The notes beneath the pieces were generated by a model. The model had not been told where the DNA came from, did not search any database, and was given only the letters and a program-made list of their open reading frames with translations. Source: Davidsoniella eucalypti (lineage: Eukaryota > Ascomycota > Sordariomycetes > Microascales > Ceratocystidaceae). From it: a stretch of 64,000 nt of DNA. Positions within the stretch are counted from its first letter, which is position 1. Every line of letters begins with the position of its first letter. The position numbers and the translations under genes were made by a program. Shown here piece by piece: positions 10,765 to 24,609 of this stretch. The stretch is taken from positions 186,001 through 250,000 of the forward strand of contig RMBW01000017.1 of NCBI GenBank assembly GCA_004009845.1, in the 5' to 3' direction.

Positions 10765-13700
10765 CTCTTCCTTTTCTTGCACATCAGTTGCAGGGATAAC
10801 AAGCATGACAAAAAAAAAAGAGAGTCGGCCAAAGCCTGTATTTATTTTTACCACACATTAAACAAAGCAAGAGACTTAAAAAATGTAAAGAGAGGGGTTC
10901 GAGAGATCGTTTCGGGACGCATAAAAAGTGACAGAATCGACCCAGAGATCGCTCGCAAACAAAACGTCGTTGCCAAACAAAACAACCGCGAACTGCAACT
11001 TCCAAAAAAATAAAAATTGTAAATAAAAATAACCAAAACAATGCCATGTGATTATGTCAGCTTTGCCTTGGAATGTCGGCACTAGATAGCCTCGACCTTG
11101 ATTCAATGCTATGTCCCAATATTTGTTCTGATATGTGTCTTGTCAAAATTTGTCAAAGACTTACAAACCTCCGCCAACATTCTTGAATTCCAGAGAAACA
11201 GGGCTGTCCGCCAAGATCCAAAGTCAGTCAAGCCAGGCTCTGACGTTTCCTCTTGTTTGATTTGATTATCTCGCCGAGTATGCAGTGAAAGACAAAGATC
11301 GCAGCCTCGACTCATCTCACTCCAGAGTACATGTGCTCGGGATTTAATACGGCAGCGCTTTTACTACGATCCCGTTGTTCAATACGGAGTTAGCCTCGCT
11401 AATTTAATAACAGGTGGATAAAAAGCGAACGCCCGCGGATAGATTCAGTCGCCTGGCATTGGCCGCCTATAGATCTCGATATTTACATGTGCCCAATGCA
11501 CAGCAACGTTGTAACGGCATCATGGCCCGTGGAACAAGCCACTTAGTGCCAATGGACAGTAGCCAATAGATAATCAACGTCTTAGTTGACCTTGCTAGCT
11601 TGGACCAAATCGCCTGCTCCTACTGTCGGCAACCTGTTATACCATCCGACTGGTTTGTTGTCCATTTCCGGCATGCAGCCCTGTTTTCCTGGTCTAAACA
11701 GCTAACACAATATCCATGCTTTTTCTTTTTGCTATAGTGAAGCCCAAGATTCAAGATAGCATGTGTTGTGCTTTGAGACTTTCTATCTAAGCTTGAAGAC
11801 GTTTAGTAACTATATCATTTTTCTTCTTCTTTCTTTGCAGAAGCCAGTTGGTGATCCGCTACTATGTATTTCTTACATTTTACAGATCCATGGACATGCG
11901 AGGATATACCCAGCGCCCAGCCAAGCACGCCACGGATCCGGTACCAATAAATACTACTTTTCAGACATTAATTCTTTAGTTCTTCGCGCGTTGTTGCCAT
12001 CTGCCATTGCCATGCCATGCTTATAGCCAACCAACTAGTTGTAAATGACCAGCCAAGCCAAAGCCAGGTCTTCCTTCCTGCATGTGGTGCGGCGGCTTTG
12101 TTACCATGAATACAGCATGGCCTGTGCCAGAAAAATTAAAGAAAGGAATCGGCCTGCCCTGTATACTACCATGCCTTGTAAACTGATTCTCAGGTCAGGT
12201 AAGAAAAAAACCCGATATCCTTTCCTCTCCTTCCATGTGCGTCTTGTATGGCTTTCCGGGTAAATGGACAGCCAGACAACCCAGCCTAGGCTGCCTGAAA
12301 TCGCCCGTGGCCTTTTCAAGCCAAGGAGGAGAATCCAAGAACAGAAACAACACGAATCTTGCTTCCATCGATCCCGGTAGCGTAGCTGTCAACAGCATCA
12401 AATGCTACATAGACCTCGAAGATTTCTGACCAAGTTGAGTTGTGATGACTCGGCTTTTAGCTTGCTGGTCACTTTTCAATGAATGCGAAAAGTAACATAA
12501 ATTCTAGCACTACTCGACTAAAGCCCTCTGTTAGAAGAACCACGGTCTATAAAGATCGACAATCCCAACATACTAATTTTCACCACAGCGCAATCCTCCG
12601 CACATCACCACAGTGGCAAAAGGAACTAGTTGTAAGATAGAGAAAATCCAAAGGCGCGAAAGCACAAACCCCAACTTGACTGCCTGCATATGTATGAGCT
12701 CGCTTATGCTTAGGCTGGGCTGGGTCAAGGTCAAGCCAAGCTTCAGCCCAAGTCCGATATGTAGAACGAACACTAACAGGAAACTATATAAGTTGATGGA
12801 TATTGCATAAAACCGTCTGGTTTCTGTGTGCTGATGTCTTTGAATCCAGCCTCCAAAATCTACACTATTGGTAAAGATCCAGTACTTACATATACTAGCG
12901 TTATCAAGTATTGCCGTGCTATCGTTTCAATTGAGACCTTTGGGTGTTTCTTTTCAGACTGTCGCACAGCTCCCACTTGACTTGGCTTGAATATATTTAA
13001 CGTCTACCTGAATCACTAAGATCATACGACGCAAAGGAACAGTACAGCTCCCACTCTCAGTAACTCGGGAATATGTAGCGGCAATAATTCTTCAGAGGGG
13101 AGCAAAATATTACACTATTATCTAGTAATAATAATAAAATATTATAATGCCATGCGCTGAGCTCGTGTCGTGCCACGCTACCAAGCCCGATATGTAATCC
13201 TTACTTGGTTAGAGTACAACTTCAAGATTTATTTCCACCGTGCTAATAAGATAGCGTCGAGTTCAATTCTTTCTCAGTGCCGGCCCTCCAAGATCTCCGA
13301 TGCATATTCGATTCGAGCCGGTTTAACCCCCCTAAAGAGGTGGTATTTGCATATTTGTATACACATTATGCCAATGCTACCAACCACAATAAATTTAGCT
13401 GCACATGTTGAATAATCATAATAGCATTCGCCCTTGTATAGGAAAGCAGGGAGGGAGTTCGACAGTTGGCAAATTCTTTCTTCGATGTTTTCTTTTAGGA
13501 TGTCAGATCTGGAATGCGAAATTCGGATATAAACTGATGGGGTAAATGCAACGAGACATACAAGCCCAAAGTTGGTCAGATTTGCAAGATGTTGCATAAA
13601 AAAACAATCAGGCGTTTGCTTCAAATATTAGACCTTTTCTCACATTCTCTACTGAAGGGTGATTTTATAAGAGTCTAGACTATATTGAAATCGCATATTA

Positions 13701-14379
13701 TCAACATTTTTCCCATGACAAAGGCCTAATATGACAGCGTACGGTATCTTGTACATTTCTTTGTAAGAATGTGACAAAAATTAGCCTGGGCGAACAAAAG
13801 ATCCTAAGAGGAGAAAAAAAAAAAAAGGCCCAAAGATGGCAAGACGAAACAGAAATAAAGTTAAATGATTTGTATTTGATGCATTAGTTGTATACGCTAT
13901 ATCTTTTGGAGATGGACGACCATAAAAATCTGAACTAATAACCCTATTTGGGACACACTTTTTTCTTTTCTTTTCTTCTTCTAGATTTACGAATAAAATA
14001 CCTCAAATTTTGAAAATTAAGTTTTTGCTTTTAAACAACATCGTGAAAACAATTATCTTTGTAAACATTCATCAACGGCTTCTTGACCAACTATCAACAA
14101 CTTCCCAACAACGCAAGTCAAAACGCAGAATTCTTTGTATGCTAGTAGGATGCCTTCTTCTTGCCTATAATCTCCTTCTGGTCTTTCTTTTGACGCCTTT
14201 TTGTTGAATACTTTCTTTTGTAGAAAGCGGTGTCAATTCAGACTCTTAGGGGTGCCCAAATGGTATAAGTATCTTTCTTAATAATATTCTCATACCACAT
14301 ACTTCTCAACGTGATATTTTTTTTTAAAGTCAAGGCATCGCTTCAAAATCCAAGGCAAAGTATATACCTCACGTGAGCC

Positions 14380-14404
14380 AAAAAAAAAAAAAAAAAAAAA
14401 AAAA
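14380..14404. repeat. A25 homopolymer
   Basis: Uninterrupted run of 25 A followed by a short GA run. No clear target-site duplication. Confidence 0.9.
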
Positions 14405-17400
14405 GAGAGAGTATAATGTATATCAAAGAGTCCTCTCTCCCAAGGCGGTCTACAGCCGGAAGGTTTTATATAGATGGCGCTTTGATGATTACCATCGCTT
14501 ACACAGAAGAAAATGGCTAGTTATGAATACCTTTTTAGTATCCAGAGCTCGCTACTACGTTATAAAAAAACCAAATACTGAACGAAATCCTCTTGAGTTC
14601 AGGCCCAAATCACTATGCTACATATCAGTACAATACATATATATGAGCGCGAACATGCCGAAGTATGGAGAAAACAACATTGCTTGAGGAATGAAATAAA
14701 AAAATAAAAATTATATGGTTTTCTGCTGCAACTTTGAAATTTGCGTTGGTATTGGAGTTGCAGCAATTGGAAGGTGAAAGAGACGATTGTCAATATTAAG
14801 TGTCAATAGCCAGTTTGAGATATATGTGTTAAAGTCTCCAGTGGCACATTAATCTCTCTCCTTTCTAGGACAACGAGCCCAATACATATAGACTCTAGTA
14901 TGGCTTGAATTTTCTCTTGTTTTCCTGTATAATCATTGCGTCATTCACAATCTTCTACGCATTGTCTATTTCCTTTTTTTTCTCAATATATATTGTTTTT
15001 TTATTCGTTAATACAGCCGAGATAGCGGATATCACGGCTGGTGATCTTTACGCCCATGCTTCCCCAGCCAAGAGAATAAATAACAATAAGTGGACGAAAA
15101 GAGCAAGCTGTTGCTTTATTCGTCCATTAGTTTCATGTAGTGCACAGACACAACGGAATCAATCCAAGAAAAAGAGAAAAACTGGTCTCCAAGCTTTATA
15201 GTGGTGTTGTGCTATGGTCTTAACGAGGCTCGTACCAAATAAAAGCCTAAAAAATATGATATTGGTGTTGCCCCGTTCAATATAACAGCACGGTATATTC
15301 CAAGCAACCCAACAAAGATACAATACATGTGTATACTATGTACATATTACGTAGATGTTTACATATACTACTACAGTTTATCATGTTCATCATGTTCCCT
15401 CCAACAGTCCTTGATCTATCAAAATAAGCCATCATTTCCTGTATCATGTCGACCCTGGAAGCTGACACCAAGTCTTTCCCCAAAACAGCATGGATTGCAA
15501 CGGCGCACGGATAGCTCGGCGAGGTCAGTTCGTCTGTTCGGTCCCGGAGATCGAGCGAGGCTCCTAGGGATGATGCTCTTGAGGGTTAGCTATGTCAAGG
15601 GTTAGCCCACCTTTTCTTATGCTGTTAGCTGTGCAAGCAGGTGATGGCGATAGCATAACAAGTGAAAAAAAAAGAAGAAGAAGAAGAAAACAGATAATTC
15701 GGAGATGAGCATCGAACTTCCAGTATCAGCGAGTGCTAAAGCCTGGACAAAATACACAAGCCACGCAGTTATTATCACATCTTACCATTGCATAGTTATA
15801 TCATGTTAATCTACACCGGCTCAGTAGAAAACCTCGCTGTACGAAAATCAGCCAGGAAAACTCAAATCATGTGTACTATGGGAGGCTAGAATGACAAATG
15901 ACGGCTTAAAAATAGAAAAACAAATTAGGTTTATTTGTCCCCCCCAATCCACATCATCTCAGCTCGAGGGGAAGATAAATAGGGTAAGAAAGAGAAGTGT
16001 AAATCATTGCCCTGTCGAGACTTGTACAGCGAATAGATGGCATCCTCTAATCAATCGTATTGTACAACGAGGTGGTTTGTCGATCCCTATCTCTCTCCGG
16101 AAGGCCACGCGCGTAACAGAAAAATAAGAGAAAGCATATGTAACAACATTGCCAGGCTATGATTGGCTATCATTCAAAAGCCTTTCCTATCAAAATGTCA
16201 TTAAAATTTAGCCCACAAATCTATCATAAACAACTACAATATGGCTCTTCTAATAAGGCAAAGTCTGTGCTTATTTGGTCTGTGTCGTTGCACGATGTGG
16301 CAAATCGGAGAATTCATATAATCCCGTCCATGCTTTTTTTTCTTGTTTCTCTTTCTTTTAACAGTAGGATGATGGGAAAGGGAATAATTATGTATAAACT
16401 CAGACCCTCCAAGGGAAATAATACCCTGGACAACCAAGATAATTTGTAGGTTTCTTCTTTTTAGGGAAAACTGCCATTTTGGGAATGGAAACTAAGAAAA
16501 CTAAACGAAGGGAACGGACTGGGAATCTTAAAGCATGGCAAAAAAAAAGACACCCCCGATTACTCCTCTAGAGAGAGTGCGTTTAAGCCTAGTTATTCGA
16601 CACGGACTTTCACGAGCGCCAGTTTAAAGTGAGAGTGTTCGGGCTTTTGACCATGTTTTGACACGTTGCGTTTCACACGTGATTTTTTTCTACGACTTTT
16701 CATAGTCTGTGGCTGATTCTCATGTTTACGTACTGCTTTTTCTCTCACGATCTGTCTTACATTTCGAGGAACTCTCTTCATCATAACGCCAGATAAGGGT
16801 TCGGGTTAATATATTCCCTTACATGTGCATCGCGTAACATGATGGATTCGTTAGAGTGTTTTTTTTTCAATGTCTGCCTTGTTTACAGGAAAAAAAATCG
16901 GAGCACGTGGAAAGAAACGCAAGATGAAAAGGAAAGGAAAAAAAAGCATGAATCTAGGGGGCGTGTCTGTATTAACCGCCATGTGTGTGTGAGGGGACCA
17001 TATAAAACCTCACGAACAACCTAACATAACCAACGGTGAATTATTCTTACTAGTAGTGAACACAGATAAAGTAAAGGTATTAGTGTAATATGTCTTCTTA
17101 GTCTTTTTTTTTATGAAATATATTATATTCCGATATATTCATCCAGAGACATCGCCATTTCAATAGCTTGTGAGACGGCGCGCTTCCTGTGACCTGCGAA
17201 GACCTTTAGGTGTTTGAGAAGATCGTTGCTACACATATTTTTTTTAATTTTTTAGAGATAATTTGATTATCCTCTACTTGAAGGATCCCGTCTCAGCTTC
17301 TACTAGACTATTTTCTGACTAGACTCCTTTTCTTTTTTTCTTCCCTTTTTTATTTTCTGTCGGAATCACAAGCGTTTCCGCCAAGGTTGGCCGCTGGTAT

Positions 17401-18379
17401 AGATAATAGTGGAATGAAATCTAAATTAGTGCATGGGGCCCTCTAAAGGTCGTGGTTAGTGGAGGCCCTCAAAAACACTTTGAATTTCAGGGCCTTTGTT
17501 TTCTTTTTTTTCTCAAGGCTGTGTCACAACAGGGCAAAAGCCGACGAAACACAGCGATCAAGAGTTACCATTCTGATAATTCCATCAAACTTGCCGCTCT
17601 TGTTCTGATATCGGCAAAAATATGTATCTTTTTGCTTTCTTGATCCCAGCGTTCCCGAACTAAAGCAAATGTCATGTTGCTTTTCTTCTCGAACCAGGCG
17701 AGTCAGTCAGGCGGGCAACATCGCCCTGGTATTGGCCTTTTTCTTATTTTCCGTTCAGTTCGTGTCGTGCAACTTGTTTTGTAAGGTTTTCCTTTTATTT
17801 CTATCCTCTTAGCTTCTTCCGCCTTGTTGAATAGTTGCTACAAGAAGTGTTATCTTGCAGAATCCTAGGCCTGGCGAATGCACAGCCCGAAAAAAAGGAA
17901 AAAGGAAAAAAGAAAAAGCAATACAAAGGTAGCGTGAAAAGCCGATATATGTTGAATGTAGTACTTGGTACTTTGTTACCACCTTCAGCCAGCTTTGGTT
18001 CAACGAACACTCATACAAAGGGTTGTCGTGTGGCATCCACGTGGGAATAATCAGTCTGTGTTTTTCTTTTTCTTTCTTTCCACTTCTTTTTCTTCGCCCA
18101 AAATTCCATATTCATGAGGCAGATAGAAAGAGGTCACGGATCAGATTTTGATCTCGACTCGATCCAGGCCAACCCAGCTAAAAATGAGTCTTTCTTTTTG
18201 GTACAGTTCAACAGTCCTCTTGTTCTCTTGCTTTCCTGGTGCTTTGGGAATTTGATCTCTCTCCCTTTGTCACAGAAACTCCGCCATCGTCAAGCTCCTC
18301 ACGTGTCACATGATGGATTTTTATAGATGACTTTTCATACTCCAATAGCGGTATGCAGTCCCGGCAATATAACTGTACT

Positions 18380-18398
18380 AAAAAAAAAAAAAAAAAAA
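18380..18398. repeat. A19 homopolymer
   Basis: Uninterrupted run of 19 A within gene-free DNA. No recognisable element upstream of it. Confidence 0.9.
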
Positions 18399-21239
18399 GA
18401 CGGTAGGCACTACTACAAATGGCTACTTGTGTCTTTACATTTATTCACTTAGTATTTGATTTTTATCCTTCATAAAACGGGCGCTGTGAAGCGGGGTATC
18501 GTCCATCGATGACGATAATGTGCAGATTAGACGAACGTGAGTGCTGCCTCCAGGAATATCTTGCTTTTCTCGACTTGTAATTACTGCTGACATGGCCGGC
18601 TGCTACGCTGTCGTTCTTAACATTCAACGAGAAAAAGAACACTGGAAGAGGCCTGCTGGCTGTGCCTCATGGCGAGGTTACGTTGGAGGGAATGTACCGT
18701 AGGGTTTATGTAAATAATAACCCTAACATCAATATAAACATCTCCATTTTTGGTCAAAAGTTAAAGTCTGAAATTTGTTGCCTATACAATTCTGGTGGTA
18801 TGTATGTCTTACTGGCAATGTCCGAAACAGAAGTCGCTAGAGACGCAACGTTTCGCTCAGTCTCCTTGTTCTAGTAACTACAGATAGAGCTAAGCCAGAT
18901 TGGTCGACTAAGAGCATGTAAGGAAACGAGCGAAGGCGTTAAACTTTTGGTGAAAAGAAGAAATATGGTGATGTGTTTGTATATACATGCATATCTCTAC
19001 ATATCTATTTTATCTAGAAGATGAGTTTTTGGCAACTAAAGACCAATGCCTAGTGGAAATTAATCGGTAGTTAGAGAGACATTGGGAGAGTTTTAAAGAA
19101 CTAGAATGTTATCGACTATAAGCTGATTTTCATATATTAGTGTTGATGAATTTGTATCAAGTCCCCCAAAAGCCACAGAGAAGAGTGAAGAAGGGGTATA
19201 GAATATAAAAGAAAAGTAATTAATTATAGACTGACAGACACGTTTACATGGCCATGATGAAAGTAATAGCACAGCCGTGATATTAGACATATGAGAAACA
19301 TAGTGTAAGATAAAAATAAGGTCGGCATACTTTACATACATATGAGTACAACAGACATGAATGGGTTGTTGTTGTTATATTTATACGCTTTCTAAACTAT
19401 TACGAGTGGATTTTCGAGACTGACCGAGCCGATTTTTCTGTCACCGGGTTTTCTGTCTCCTCCGCCCGTATCACTTCAGGGTCCGGCTCTGCCCTCTCGG
19501 GTGTCTATAGGGCGCCTGAATGTGTTGTGTGGAAGTAGGACTTGTCTATAACGTCATGAACACGGTGGCGGAGGCCCATCAAGCCAGCCTACCCGCTATT
19601 TTCCTGTAGTTGAGTTCCCTAGTTCATCGTTTTTTCTCCTACTTGTTTTTTGTGTGACCGCTATATATGTGTTTTTGCTTTGCTACTATCATATAGTACT
19701 TGTTACTTGTCTCTAGAAAACAGACCTGGGGCACTGGATAAACCGGCTGCCCGACTAGTAGGGGAGGAAGCAATCCATACTTGCGTATCACAGTTCCTGC
19801 CGGGAACTTGGTTGTCTGCTAGCCTTTCATTGGCAAAGGATACATAATGTATCGTATGCCTATGTTATACTTCACTATGGAGCTGCCTCAGCCGAAGACG
19901 GTACTGCCCGAAAGCAGAATTAGTGTTATGGGAAAAGCCCTCGCCGTACTACTAGACATGTTGGGCACAGCTGATACCATGTGTGCGATTTCCTCACAGG
20001 AACCGATGTATGACTGTGTGACCATGACGATACATAGCAGACCTTATAAAAAGAAAAAAAAAAGAACCCGACACAGCTTTATATGATCTTGTTCTACGCT
20101 CGTAAATAGAGCCAATCACGGCTCGACTTTTGGTTTCCGTTTTATGGCGTTGTGCATATATCAGTACGTAATGCCTTTGTACCCATTGCCAGATATAAAA
20201 GCACTTCAGTGTACGAAGTAGCAACACGGAGGCTTCATGCCAAGTTGAGGAAACAAACGGTCAATTGCATCTAATGCCCGACTGTGACACACGTATCACG
20301 AGAAGAGGAGAGAGAAAGAGAGAGGGGTAACGTGGTTGATTACTCTACAGACAATACTATGTTCCTGAGACAGGGCTTTTGGCTAAGAATGCGGCAGGTA
20401 AGATCTCTATCTCCTTCACAGAAAAGAAAGAAAGATCAGCGATCTAGGCGATGTGCGGCGGTGAACAAACAAGTGAGCAAGCAAGCAAAACATGCTAGCA
20501 TCGACAGCAGACAGGCGGGTAGAAACAAAACCGAGTACAATGAGGAATTTAGGAATCTCAAGGGCTATCATATTATGTCTTGTTGATAACTGGTGTCTCA
20601 TTAATCTCGGCTGTTATCTGCATGATGTATAGATCTGCTTCATACCTGCTACTTCTGCTGCGAGATGAAGAAGAAAGATAAAATGGCAGTGTAGGTACGT
20701 GGGTCATACTGATTCAAAGAAGTAATCCCTTGATTCACTCTAGACAATGACCAAACAAGTGAACAGCTATCCAAGAAAGAAGCTACCACATTCCTAGCAA
20801 TTCAAGACGGACAAGTCTGACAATTGACTCGTGTTCGAGACTCAAACAAGGCGTAGGACTGATATGTGTTGTTCATAGGGTAGAGATGGCCGTGTATAAA
20901 ACTAAGACTCTCTACCCCTCCTCCTTCAACATCCCTATCATCGGCATATCAACAATGCTGGCAGCTCCTAGAAAGGGCACATGAAACTGGACGAGTAGAT
21001 ATGGAGAAATTCTCACGCCCATGACACGCGGTTGACATGGAATCAATGAATAGTCAGGCAGGTCAAAGGTGATATGCTTAGAATACAGTAGTAGCTATTT
21101 TTCTCTTATGCCGGGGCTGATGTTGGCGAGACCGTCCGTGTCTAGTAAAGAGATCTAAGAAATACTCGGAATTGCTGAGAAAAGACTTTGATTATGGACT
21201 TGAGAGTTTCCATTCTGGGTTGACGTGCGCTTGATAGAG

Positions 21240-21505
21240 AGTATATATATTGTGACGTAGTAAGCAAGACATTTGATATCGAAATATCTGCTTACCTAAT
21301 GATCTGAGCCGCTGTGTCATGGGCAATGCCCGACTAATATGTATTGGATGAATGAACATACCCTTGAATATTGAATCGGGATATAGTCGAGAAGGCTATC
21401 AAAAGAAGAGTGCATGCTATATCTCTTTAGATAATATATATTACCGTGACGTGGTGAGCAAGACATCTAATATCAAGTATATGTCATCTATATGATCCGA
21501 GCCGC
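21240..21505. repeat. Degenerate tandem duplication, about 190 bp period
   Basis: The segment near 21252-21310 is repeated near 21444-21503. In the best 28 bases (TGACGTAGTAAGCAAGACAT against TGACGTGGTGAGCAAGACAT, then continuing) the four differences are all transitions. A second shared block is ATGATCTGAGCCGCT against ATGATCCGAGCCGCT. The function is unknown. Confidence 0.55.
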
Positions 21506-22347
21506 TTGTTTTTGATACTTGGTGAATGTGCGGTACTTGTACACCTGTATATAAGTGATATTTAATCGGTTCGCAGTTCAACGTTGGTTTAAGAATTGGC
21601 TGTATATTTAATATCTGCTTCGTACATAGAAGAATTAAAAGCAAACGTAAATAAATATTGACATGCTCCTACATTGATGAGGATAAACTTTGTTTTTTGA
21701 GGCTTTGTTCTTAGGCAGTAGTTTTCCAAAGAGGTAATAACTACATCCCAAAGTCCGCAAAAGTCCGCCCATCGCAATTACCCGCGCCCGGCTTAACTCT
21801 GTAGTTGTAATCCTCGTGATCTCGTTTGGAAAAGCTTCAAATCAGGAAACAATGAAGTGTATTCCATTTCCGTGTCTACCATACCTTTTTCTCTTTCTTT
21901 TTGCTCTTGATGGCGACTTTGCAAGACTTCAAATCAGATCTTTATAGTCTTATCAATCTGGGGATCTCTGTGAGCACCAATCGGAGTAGGGGAGTCGCAG
22001 CCTGTCGAGATAGCCTCCTCCCGTAAGACTGGGCCTTCTCTCGTTCCTTAGATATCACTTCTCGAGTGACTCGGCTTGAATTCTGATTCAGACAAGCAAT
22101 AAATATACCGAGTATATTGCCTTTGTTATGCAAAAGCCTAGGCGACTGTGCCTTGCCTTTTGTCTGTGATACTGTCTTGGTAGCATCCAAAAGCATCAAA
22201 ACTGCTTAGATATCGCTGGGAAACGCACTTCCATCGATTGGCTTTGGGGTTCGCTCAGTTGGCTACGGGGGCTAAGCAACCCTCAGGTCTATTTCTATAC
22301 CAGCCCCCGGAACTAGGAACGACTGGATATCTTTATCATCATCGACC

Positions 22348-24367
22348 ATGCCATTGACGCCTACCGTCCCCGCCTTGGCAGAGACTCCGTCTCCGATTCT
22401 GCCAGGCACAGTCCCGAACCGTCGCACGGCCACGCGCCAGAAGAGTTGCAACCGCTGTGTGGCGGGTAAGCGCGGATGCAATAAGGACTGGCCTACGTGC
22501 TCACGCTGTAAGATTGGCGGCCACCAATGCTTATATCGTCAAATGCCCCCGAGGGCACGGCGGGCTGTAACCTGCGGGGACTCGAAGACCGCATCAACGC
22601 CGGCTACTGCGCCATCTCCGGCTCGGTATGAAAGCTCACCGAACGTGTCTATGCAGCTTCTTTCGTCGCCGACGGTCTCATCGTACAGTCCTGCGTCGTC
22701 TCCAGATATAATTGGCTTGATGCGCCGCAAATCCCGCCATTCACGCTCGGCAGCGATAGCAACGAGCCTTATGTCACAGTCCTGGACGCTTAGCGGCACG
22801 GAGACGGAGATATGGACGGAGACCGAAGAGATCACGGATACCGAGTACCTTGATGAGCAAATCGAGCCGTCATCGGTAGATTCCTCGCGCCATCCGTCTC
22901 GGGCATCGAGTCCGGTGCGCGATGAGAATCTGCTACGCGCAGTTCCGGTGGACTTGCATAACCAGTGTGAGCCGCCGGAGAGCAGGAAAGACGATATACT
23001 GGGCCTGCATGCAACCGTACTGCCAATTCCTATTCCAAGGACGTCCGTGCTGGTAGATCAAGGGGTGTCTCACGAAGAGAATGGTGTTTGCGAGGCTGGG
23101 GAACTATCTCATGTAGACATTAACTTTAGAGCCGAGTCTGGTAGCGTTGAGTTTGGAAGCGCTGATTTTGGGGACATGGATTTCCATATGCAGATGGACC
23201 TCGGACCAGAGTACTCAGACACGCAATTCCCGTCGTTAGGTGGTAGCTATCAAGCGAGATTTGGTGAATCATACCACGATCATGTGCCACTATCTACGAT
23301 CCCCGAACAGGAAGACGCTCCTGTGACCATCAACGCCGTACCATCGTCATGGGACGTATGTCACGACTTTGTCCCTCCAGACCAGTTGATGGCTGAATCA
23401 CAACGAGAGAAGACGCCAAAGCTTGTTGGACTCGTACGTCATGCCACTTTTCCATCTTTAATAGCACACACTAACTAACATCCGTTATATTCAGACCATG
23501 GCCCTATCACGCATCCAATACATATCCACCTGGCGGCCTTTCCTGCAACGCTTCGCCCAGGATTTAACCACGGAGCTACACACACCCTTTATTCACCACG
23601 CACTGTATCTCTCCTTCCAGGCCTGTCCCGATTTTCTACGCGACTGTCTCGGTGCCTGTACATGGATCGCCGCGCGCACACCAATCAGCGAAAACGCCGC
23701 CTACGAGAATCTCAACTGGAAGTTGGATGTATTGCTCAACATGCGCTACCGTATGATCCAGGAACGCAAGGACAAGTTGGCGGCGACACAGACGCTTCTG
23801 ATCTATCTATCGATTGTCTTGCTAGATACACAGGCGGCGAAGAATGTGGATGTAGATAGGGCGATACGAATGTTGACGGCGTGGACTGAGGACTTATGTA
23901 AGATTCGTAAGGCGGATAATCTGAACTTTGAGAAGACGAGGACAATTCCGTGCGGGCCGCGTCCAAGGAACTGGAAGGTAAGCGAATGAGCAAGAAATTG
24001 ATGAAGGTCTTCGAGAAATGTATACCAGACGCCAGTTGACTAACTTCCTCTGCAGGACTGGATATTCGCTGAATCTCTGCGCCGTACTATAATTGCTAGC
24101 TACTCGACGCTAACTCTGTGGGCACTCTTTCGAAATATGACCATGCCACAGACTCTACGCTATTGGAACCTGGCTCATCGCTACACAGCCTCCAAATATC
24201 TTTGGGAGGCGCCGGATGCCGAGCAATTTTTCCAAGCCTGGGATAGCCCATGGGACAATGTGGCTCAGGCTAGTGCTTTGAGCGGTGCTACAGAGCCCCA
24301 GAATACAATTCCAGACTATGATCTGGATGAATTCGCACGCACGATGATAAAGATCAGAGGCGGTTGA
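22348..24367 (+). CDS. Zn(II)2Cys6 fungal transcription factor
   Basis: Predicted 626 aa in three exons: 22348-23433, 23495-23977 and 24056-24367. Both introns (23434-23494 with GTACGT and TTCAG; 23978-24055 with GTAAGC and TGCAG) are phase 0 and carry CTAAC branch points. The binuclear zinc cluster has Cys34, 37, 44, 51, 54 and 61, spacing C-x2-C-x6-C-x6-C-x2-C-x6-C, followed by a basic linker (PPRARRAV). A Ser/Pro/acidic-rich middle (about 75-345) is probably disordered. The C-terminal half (about 360-620) is alpha-helical with the look of the fungal-specific regulatory region (WRPFLQRFAQDL, YLSFQACPDFLRDCLG). Such proteins bind CGG-containing sites, usually as dimers. The target pathway is not evident: the neighbour, a peroxisomal membrane protein, is convergent, and no biosynthetic genes are nearby. 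Confidence 0.9.
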
Positions 24368-24609
24368 TAAGGCTTTTTCATTGATGAGTGGCATGACTTC
24401 TCTGAGAGACAAATGAATGAATTGATGATGATAATGATTAAATGATAAAGGCTATATTAACGCTACGATTCTATCCATAGATAAATAGTCTCACTAGGGA
24501 ATTAAAAGCTTTTGAAGCATTTGTCGTGCTAAAGCATACTCAAAATATATCCCAACCCTACCAGAACTCCATTCTCTCTAACCTGTCTATATAATCCTAG
24601 TATGGCCTT

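Larger units (their letters stand above)
6729..22347. other. 15.6 kb gene-free stretch between two transcription-factor genes
   Basis: I find no protein domain, RNA gene or intact mobile element in this interval. Open frames are all under about 170 codons. The longest (7273-7779, minus) is the low-complexity complement of an A-rich plus strand. The stretch 6729 to about 7800 is next to the bHLH start, is A/G-rich on the plus strand, and could be a long leader or promoter. Long homopolymers occur at 9869-9896 (T28), 10734-10760 (T27), 14380-14404 (A25) and 18380-18398 (A19). A degenerate tandem duplication lies at about 21240-21505. The interval would include the promoters of both flanking regulators; long non-coding transcripts are possible but cannot be seen from sequence alone. 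Confidence 0.6.

Noticed and set aside
13274..13624. Minus-strand frame of 116 codons
   Set aside because: No recognisable motif; AT-rich random frame.
15690..15780. Possible tRNA T-arm (GCATCGAACTTCC on plus, read on minus)
   Set aside because: No matching acceptor stem or D-arm at tRNA distance upstream.
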